Shown in pieces: positions 57,424-64,000 of a DNA stretch of 64,000 bases. This stretch comes from Symsagittifera roscoffensis (Eukaryota; Xenacoelomorpha; Acoela; Convolutidae): the NCBI RefSeq assembly GCF_963678635.1, contig NC_087065.1, positions 74,411,345 through 74,475,344 of the forward strand. The letters are read 5' to 3'. The notes below the pieces were generated by a model. The model did no database searches and had not been told where the DNA came from. It was given only the letters and a program-made list of their open reading frames with translations. The first letter of the stretch is position 1. The number at the start of each line of letters is the position of its first letter. Made by a program: the position numbers and the translations under genes.

Positions 57424-58239
57424 CTGGAGTCAAAGATATGGAATTGATAGATTGTTTTTCTGAGATAACACTATCTTGGATTCAAAACGGATGCTTCGAA
57501 TGATACAGTTTTCCTTTAACATTTTTTTGGTGTTGAAATTCATGCATAAAAGGTTCATTTGAAAATAATAGATGAAGCAGAAACCAAATTTTTGCTTTCA
57601 AGATACACTTTATGTGAATTTGCAATGGCATTTGACATTGTTTGTGTCAAAACGAGATCCACAAAAATTGTAGTTTTAAGATGAATAATTTAAATTTTTT
57701 ATTCAGAAACTGAAAAAGATCTAATGAGTTTTTGAGAAACTTTTTTGAATTACCTTTGCTCACAGATCACAAGATTTGCTCTGTCAATTGTGCAAATTTT
57801 TTTAAAATATTAGAGCAAATCTTGTGATCTCTGAGCAAATTTATTTCAAAAAAGTTTCTCAAATACTCATTAGATCATTTTCAGTTTCTGTACAAAAAAT
57901 TGAAGATATCCTTCATAAAATTAGAAATTTTGTGGATCTCTTTCTTACACAAATAAGCTCAAATGCCATTTCAAAGATTGAAAATGAGAACTTATAGATC
58001 TGATTTTGCGAAATTAATCAGTTGCTCGTAAAATTTCAGCAAATTCAAATAAAAGAGTATCTTGAAAGCAAAAGTTTGGTTTCTGCTTCATCAAATATTT
58101 TCGAAAGAAACTTTTATGCATGAAATTCAACACCAAAAAAATATGTTAAAAGAAAACTGTATCATTCAAAGCGTCATACTTAAATCTAAGATGGTGTTAT
58201 CTCAGAAAAAAATCAAACAGTTTCATATCAATGACTCCA
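57424..58239. mobile_element. Long foldback (inverted-repeat) element
   Basis: CTGGAGTCAAAGATATGGAA at 57424 is mirrored by the complement ending TGACTCCAG at 58239. The two arms, each nearly 400 bp, pair along most of their length, for example AGCAGAAACCAAATTTTTGC near 57577 with GCAAAAGTTTGGTTTCTGCT near 58067, around a centre near 57795. Immediately beyond, GGAGTCATTGATATGAA restarts, making a perfect 17-bp hairpin at 58221-58258. No coding capacity; a transcript would form a long double-stranded RNA. Confidence 0.85.
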
Positions 58240-58259
58240 GCCGGAGTCATTGATATGAA

Positions 58260-58846
58260 TTAAGATATACTTCAATTTTTTTCTGAGTGTTTAAGATGCT
58301 AAAACATGTTTCTGGAAAACTTCAAAAAAAGAGTAACTTAAACTTAGGGTTTTCATGCTTATATTCTACTTGTAACTCAGTAAAATAACCCACAAAAAAT
58401 CCTAAGGTTTAAAAGTTTCAAAATGCTTTTCAGGTAACAATCAAAAGAGTTTAACTCGATTTGTTAAACAAATTTGAATGAAAAGTCTTACATATTTTTT
58501 TTGTCAATATCTACTAGTGGCATGGGCTTATAAATACGATGTAGATGGCTTTAAACAGCTCAAGTTTTTGCTCACTCAAAAACTTTTGATATCTTTTTTG
58601 AGATGAACATTGCTTTTGAGTTCAGTTTGTAAAAAAAATCCCAGCGTTCATTTTCAATTTACTAACAGAAAAAAAAACACAATAGTAATTGAACGAGAGA
58701 ATTTGTTTCCGGCCAAAAGTAAAATTGTAAAAAAAAATAAAATCAAATTCAGACGTTTGATATTCTTATGTCACTTTTGCCTACAAAATTTGTGTTGAAA
58801 CATTACAATTTAATCACGATTTTTGTAGAATGAAAAAAAAAATCCT
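58260..58846. other. Noncoding DNA
   Basis: AT-rich; no supported feature. Confidence 0.4.
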
Positions 58847-59180
58847 TTGAAGCTTAGTTTCCACTCACAGTTTGCTGATTCCAAGTACATTTTGCGGATT
58901 CCGCCTACAGTTGCGGATTCCCCAACATCTCAATTCAACTCTATAAATGTCTCATTGTTTGTTTTTGGATTCCGCAAACTCTTCTGCATTTCGCAAATAT
59001 GTTTGCGGATTCCGCAAATTCGCCTATTTTGGAGCGACTTTGAACGGTACAGTATTTTAGGTGTTTGTTTGTGGAATCCATAACAGCAAAGAATTTCAAA
59101 GAAATGTAGCAATGTTGCGGATTCCCCGACAAATATGATTTGGGCTTGATGCGGAATCTATTGATAACGTAAACGAATCT
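58847..59180. repeat. GGATTCCGCAA motif array without recognised ends
   Basis: At least eight copies of GCGGATTCCGC-like motifs (58876-59160), as inside the CATTACGAGG-family MITEs and repeat S, but without the terminal repeats. Probably a truncated member. Confidence 0.7.
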
Positions 59181-59448
59181 ATACATTGTGTAATTATTGT
59201 TTAAGCAAGTTTGAATCAGTACAAACAATAAGTACTACTAGCGACAAACTTTTGAAACCAGTGGATAACGTTTGAAAAATTTACAGTACAGGTAACAGAA
59301 CATTGCAGAAAACTAAACCGATTTTCCGCAAGATTTCAAAATTACCAAACAGTATTTATATATTGATGACCTAATCAATACCTTATTTACTATAAATAAA
59401 GTTTTTAAGCAGATGGATCAATTATAAAGTGTGTAAAAAAGAAGGGTT

Positions 59449-59760
59449 TAACTTAAATAGTTGAATTTTATCAGTAGAACCTTTCGTATCCTATATCCCA
59501 GCTAAACAGACGTCGCGGTGTTCCTTGAGATATCTGCAGCAGTTTTTTTTACCGTTAATTAAAAAATACCGGTAACAAAAACCGCTGCAACCGGTAACAA
59601 AAACCGTAAAAAGAAAGATTTAACTTAAATAGTTGAATTTTATCAGTAAAACCTTTCGTATCCTACATCCCAGCTAAACAGATTTCAGGGTGTTCCTTGA
59701 GATATCTGCAGCGGTTTTTGTTACCGTTAATAAAAAATTTAGAAACGTTTCCATGTAGAA
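59449..59760. repeat. 172-bp tandem duplication with GGTAACAAAAACC hairpins
   Basis: TAACTTAAATAGTTGAATTT occurs at 59449 and 59621. The units contain ACCGGTAACAAAAACCG and its complement CGGTTTTTGTTACCG, so each can fold. Confidence 0.85.
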
Positions 59761-60321
59761 AATGTCACACAAGAAAATTTGCTGAATTTCACGTCATCTC
59801 TCTTTGATCAGCTGTTGATAGTAGCCACATTGAACACTCGTCTTTTAAAACTCTTGATTTGGTGTGGTTACAACGTATTAAATGAAAGGGTCACAACGTA
59901 CACAAAGACTACCCTAGAAGACAACGCGCTTGCTACTCTCAAAATTTGGCATGATGTAATTGAAAAGATTCAATTTATTTTATTGACACGAAAAACCATG
60001 ATGATGAAAAACTTTGCTCAATTCAGCATCACAAATTTTGTCATGCTACAGGTTTCGGTCTTGTAGCTGTTTCATGAGAACAATGGTTTGGTTTTGGCAC
60101 CGAACACCGGTGGTACGACACAAGGTTTGTGGATTTTCAAAAACAGAAAGATTTGACCCAAGAAAAAAACAGCATTTTTTTGTTCCGGCATCGCCAAATA
60201 CTGAGGACTATTGTACCATATATTATACTGCTGCTGCAGTGTATTTGCGCTGGAGCTGATTAATAGGACCTAATTGACTGATTGAAATTTCTAACAAACC
60301 CCACTTGCAAGAAGAGGTATG
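59761..60321. other. Unresolved open frames
   Basis: Two overlapping plus-strand frames (59779-60066, 95 codons; 60014-60259, 81 codons) have mixed composition (LFDQLLIVATLNTRLLKLLI; RKKQHFFVPASPNTEDY). They could be exons or a decayed gene, but no splice structure or family is visible. Confidence 0.3.
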
Positions 60322-60576
60322 TGTGGTAACCGACAAAACCTCTGAGGTTTATAATGAAAACGGAGTTAATTTAATAGTTGAAACCGTATTGTTTTATTTG
60401 GATTTCTTTATCCGAGATCGACTGTGTACGGAGTCACAGATATGAGAGTCAAGCTCTCTATTTTTAGCAATAAAGGTCACGTAGTAGGATAATATAATTT
60501 ACAGATAACAATATGAACAGCATGTCCAAGGCCACTATATGGTTACTGCAAATGCAGTAGCAGTTGCGGTACCACA
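60322..60576 (-). repeat. 3' LTR of the minus-strand element
   Basis: 255 bp. Minus-strand ends TGTGGTACCGCAAC and GTCGGTTACCACA form the short inverted repeat TGTGGTA/TACCACA expected of LTR ends. Just upstream in element orientation lies GAGCGGGGTA, a weak polypurine tract. The 5' LTR is outside the window. Confidence 0.75.
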
Positions 60577-60692
60577 TACCCCGCTCGGCCAAGAAAATTT
60601 TATAATACTTTATTAAAATTTTCAATAATAATGAATAGGAGTTTTAATACTCAGTTTAAAGAGTTTTATTCTCTGTTGGTTTTGGTTTGGAA

Positions 60693-61735
60693 TCATTTTC
60701 CATCTTTTTCTTCATGCTCTTCCTCAAAGTGTAATGGGATTCTCCATTCAGCATTCCAGGAACGATTGATGTCGAGAGCCTCGCTGCCGAACTTTCTTCT
60801 GAAAAGGTGTTTTTCTAGCAGACCAAATTTTGTTTCCACCGAATTCGACGCATCGGGTTTGAAGTTCGCTAACTTAATGCGGTATGCTTCAAGTGCGGCC
60901 TTATTTAGGTCTAAGAGATCATTATGGTAAGAAATCGACTTCACCGAATGTTTAATCGGATTCCCGTATCTAGTCGGTCCCTTTTTGGACCTTCCGCTTT
61001 TACGAACCGATGTTTCTTCGACTTCTGATTCGTCCGAAAACCCCGGAGGGTTGTTGGATTCTTCCTCATCTTCGCCATCTTCTTTAGATTGCAATATATC
61101 TGCCGCCGTACGTTGTACTCCTCTTTCGAGCACTTGGTCAGCTAAGCGATTCCAATCAGCTGCTGATAGATCTTTACTGTTGAATGTGTCTAAAATTGTT
61201 TCTGGAGATGTATTGCGTGATATTTCTTTCTTATTTCTCGTACTGCTATGCGGAGTAGAATTCGATTTTTGTACGCCTCCTGGGTTTGACGAACCCGCTT
61301 GAATTTCCGTTTGAGATTCATGAGATTCTGCTGCCGTGGCAGCACTTTTATTTTGGTGAAATGATTGGTTGGGGATCTTTTGAGCTTGTGCCCCCTTTCG
61401 TCTTGGGTGTTCTAGAGAATGGACCGGCTAAATTTGGCTTGGCTCTTCGAACCGCTAAGTTTAGGCCACCGCCCTGTATAGTATCCTTTGACGTGACCAC
61501 TGTAGGGCTGTCTTGAAATTTTCGTTTTGCCTCCGATGGATCTATGATTCGCTGCTCTAGCAGTAGTTCCTCGTCAGATCCACTATACTCCGCCTCTTCC
61601 TGTTCATCAGACTGCCGCTTTGACTGTTTTTGCAGCTTTTTCTTGGGTTCTTCTCCTGTTGGAGAACGTCTGTTATTGCTGTTATCCTTGTCTTGAACAG
61701 CAACCTTGACTTTGGCAATGTCATTCTTTCGGTAT
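60693..61735 (-). pseudogene. Post-integrase region of pol
   Basis: Open from about 61735 to a stop near 61347 without ATG (NDIAKVKVAVQDKDNSNNRR, then EEAEYSGSDEELLLEQRI). It continues one frame off, open to 60693, through SGRSKKGPTRYGNPIKHSVK and RIPLHFEEEHEEKDGK. It is acidic and Ser-rich, then basic; the RYGNP block is a common mark of the C-terminal tail of some Ty3/Gypsy polyproteins. A single frameshift near 61345 breaks it, so decay is modest. Confidence 0.75.
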
Positions 61736-61799
61736 ATGGACGACTCTTTCTTTCAATGGCTTCGTAAGCGCCTTACCGCTTTTCCTCCCCTAATCTTTT

Positions 61800-63065
61800 C
61801 TGATCAAGATTGGTGACGAATGGCATTGGTTAGTGGTCAATTCTGGTTTATCTTCAATAAAACCACGTTCCCACGAGTACAGCATTTCTTTGCAAAACTC
61901 GGGCTTAATGGTACTCGTCTCGTCTACCGTGCGTCTTAAATCATTTGCAGATGTATCGCGTCGTGTTTGGTTCCATCTGGCATTGGCTTCTAGGAGTTAT
62001 TTTAGTGCCCACGCTCTTGCCCGATCCTGAGCCGAGTCGACTTGTTGCTTGAATAGTGGACTCACGTCTCTGCTGTTTTGTCCTTTTCGGACAATCTTCA
62101 GACTATCCCGAGACTGGTCAATGCGTTTTTTGAGTTGGGAGGCAGGCAGCGCCGAACGTTCCAGGTGTTCCTTATCTAAGCGATCAGAATTTCGTAAAAA
62201 CCTATCACTGAGAATTTTAAATTCTGTTTTAGGCAATCTCCCAAAATGAGCCTCAAATGGCGACATTTTTATTGTCTTCTGTTTACTCCAACGAAGATCA
62301 CGAAGTATTGTACTAAGACATAATTTTATTGATGTTACGTTTTCATCGAGTAGCATTACACCCAGTCTTCTTTTGCGATGATCTCCAAATGGACAAAATT
62401 TTTGTTCAATGTTATTGTCAGAACAATATTTTTTCATCGTTTTACCTTTGGAACCGGAAAATTGATCAGTTCAAATTGATTCGGGTATCCCATGGATATC
62501 AATTTATGAGCGAAGAAATTTTTTCGACAATTTTCCCCCTGTTGATTTAGTGATTTTTTTCCGATGGAAATTTAGAATACCTATCTATTGCTACCAGCAA
62601 ATATATATTTTTTCCTTTGTAGTCTTCAAGTGGACCGGCGTAGTCTAACTGACCTTCTTGACCCGGCTGCGTTAGCAGTGGAAGAGGCTTAGTAGCATTT
62701 TTTCGGATGATGTACTTTGCATTCTTACCATAGCGAGTGCAGCTTCTGCATTTCTCCGCCAGATTGACAATATCCTTGTGCATGTGCGGCCACCACAGGT
62801 ATTTCGAAACATCGAGCATCGCTTCCTGACCTGGGTGACCGCGATGAATCCTCTTCAGCACTGCTAAGCGCAATTGTTCGGGGACAGCTAGCCTGTTGTC
62901 CACCAGTATACAATCGTCCACTACAGAGAGTTGATGCCAGAGAGGATTGGTATACGGGCCCATCAACTCGAAACTATGACGATCATTCCTCTCAATCACC
63001 CGCCGAAGTCTGTCCATCCAAGCGTCCTCTGATATCAATTCTGCTAATATACTTCTATCGAACAA
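61800..63065 (-). pseudogene. Integrase of the minus-strand Ty3/Gypsy element
   Basis: 63065-62547 is open for 172 codons. It holds the HHCC finger (KRIHRGHPGQ with His...His, then EKCRSCTRYG with Cys-x2-Cys), the DYAGPLEDYKGKNIYLLV strand and the first catalytic Asp in VAIDRYSKFP. The middle of the core (second Asp) is broken. 62437-61997 is open again, but GDHR is joined directly to KRRLGVMLLDEN, so the segment with the catalytic Glu, present in the fragment at 405-450, is deleted. A TAA then splits ALK from LLEANARWN (near 61993), after which the frame continues to about 61800. The element is therefore not active. Confidence 0.85.
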
Positions 63066-63078
63066 CTTGGTGAGATTG

Positions 63079-64000
63079 TCAAGGCTGATTTCTGTACTCG
63101 TTTTTTTTTTGATGCGAGCTGATTCTTCTGGAGTTGTGACCTGTCTTCTCCTTTTTGATTATGCTGACTTCTGGACTTTCTGAGGGGCTTTCAGCTGTGA
63201 GGTCCACTTCTATGATTGGGGGATTCTCTCTTTGAGTATTTGTTTCCACTGTCTGATCACATTTGTTTCTGTCATCAAGAACTGTCCGTGCTTCTAGTTC
63301 CAGTAAGCTTTTCGGGTTATCTGATTTTTCTGCCCCCATGAGGTCACAAAATTACATTAGAGTTGTCTCGACATTTCCTGCTGCATTTCCAGATGTTATT
63401 TCTTTATGTCCTTTAGGCCTGAAGGATTTATTTACTGTCCTCCACTCAACCTGGGGCACATCTGAATCGGAGTTGTCTGAGTCGTCTTGTCTACTGCACG
63501 CAGCTCCTCTCTTTACCATACGTGTTCAGGAAAAGGTGGTTTCCGTCACTTGTTGTGTCAGTTCGTCCTCCCTCCGATCTCCATTCTGTCTGATTATCAT
63601 TTTCCTTGACTTTCCTGTTTTGTTTTTCTCCATCTCCGCTGATCGCTGTGAAATTTTACTATTGTTTTTTCTGACTGATTTTTTGTTAAATTGTGAGATA
63701 TTGACCGACTGTTTCTCGCGAGCTATTTTGTCCATTGTGTTTTTCTGGTTCTGATCTTTTTAAAAACGTAAACTTTGACCGTTTTCGTTCCGGTCGAGCT
63801 TTGTCCAGTTTTGAACAAATTGGTTGTCATAGCAACCGCGTGATGAGCTGTCTTTACAGTAGCTAGTTTCTCTTTGTGTTCTAGAATGTTCTAGAATGTT
63901 AATATCACTATTTGGATTTGTTTCACTAAACCGACTGTTCAAACAGTCGAGTGCTTTATGGAAACTTTCAATAGAAGTCACTACAAATATCTCGTCAAGT
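63079..64000 (-). pseudogene. Pol region upstream of integrase
   Basis: Three minus-strand frames (63339-63079; 63735-63526; 63981-63760) are charged and Ser/Glu/Lys-rich (PPIIEVDLTAESPSESPEVS; QFNKKSVRKNNSKISQRS). Their position just before integrase suggests the linker after RNase H, but no RNase H motif is visible. Separated by frame changes. Function inferred from position only. Confidence 0.4.

Larger units (their letters stand above)
60322..64000 (-). mobile_element. Ty3/Gypsy element, 3' half of pol and 3' LTR
   Basis: Minus-strand element running off the window edge: integrase (63065-61800), a long post-integrase region (61735-60693) and the 3' LTR (60322-60576). Its integrase is of a different lineage from the large element at 4441 and matches the fragment at 1-930. 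The two lie in opposite orientation at the two ends of the window. Confidence 0.85.

Noticed and set aside
63263-63754. 163-codon plus-strand open frame
   Set aside because: It is the antisense of the minus-strand Ty3/Gypsy region; Ser/Phe/Leu-rich content is typical of a shadow frame.

Overview
The window looks like AT-rich, repeat-dense nuclear DNA from a multicellular animal, probably an invertebrate; I cannot name the phylum. Three things point that way: minus-strand exons bounded by AG acceptors and GTAAG donors, a decayed histone H3 gene with an E2F/CCAAT-type upstream region, and Ty3/Gypsy retroelements, one carrying an envelope gene that resembles the glycoproteins of chuvirus/mivirus-type RNA viruses. 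There is no sign of bacterial gene organisation. A 200-base N run (33553-33752) shows this is a draft assembly.

Layout: (1) 1-930, a plus-strand fragment of a Ty3/Gypsy integrase, cut off by a C/G-rich minisatellite (945-1267). (2) 1.6-4.2 kb, several small non-autonomous DNA transposons around the first copy of a cysteine-rich secreted/membrane peptide gene (minus strand, 2169-2355). (3) 4441-26093, one very large, heavily mutated LTR retroelement: LTR, primer-binding site, gag, protease, RT, RNase H, integrase, envelope, two further ORFs and a truncated second LTR. Its integrase region was tandemly duplicated (1888-bp offset), leaving four integrase copies. (4) 26.1-29.6 kb, 2.33-kb tandem-type repeats with embedded LTR pieces. 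(5) 30.4-37.2 kb, a 2.5-kb direct segmental duplication flanking the assembly gap, each copy with an hAT-like MITE. (6) 37.4-41.7 kb, small tandem repeats and mostly featureless DNA. (7) 42.2-42.9 kb and 50.1-51.0 kb, two paralogous minus-strand loci of the cysteine-rich gene, each with a Cys exon and a downstream transmembrane exon, separated by repeats. (8) 51.7-55.5 kb, a tandem array whose units end in the 3' part of a histone H3 gene, followed by the H3 pseudogene itself. (9) 57.4-58.2 kb, a long foldback element. (10) 60322-64000, a minus-strand Ty3/Gypsy element (3' LTR plus the 3' half of pol) related to the fragment at the left edge.

Most of the window is transposable-element debris. 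The best candidates for host genes are the small family of predicted signal-peptide + six-cysteine (knottin-like) + single-membrane-span proteins. They are recognisable because exon phase, exon length and reading frames are kept between paralogs. Their function cannot be read from sequence. All family assignments were made by eye, without database searches.
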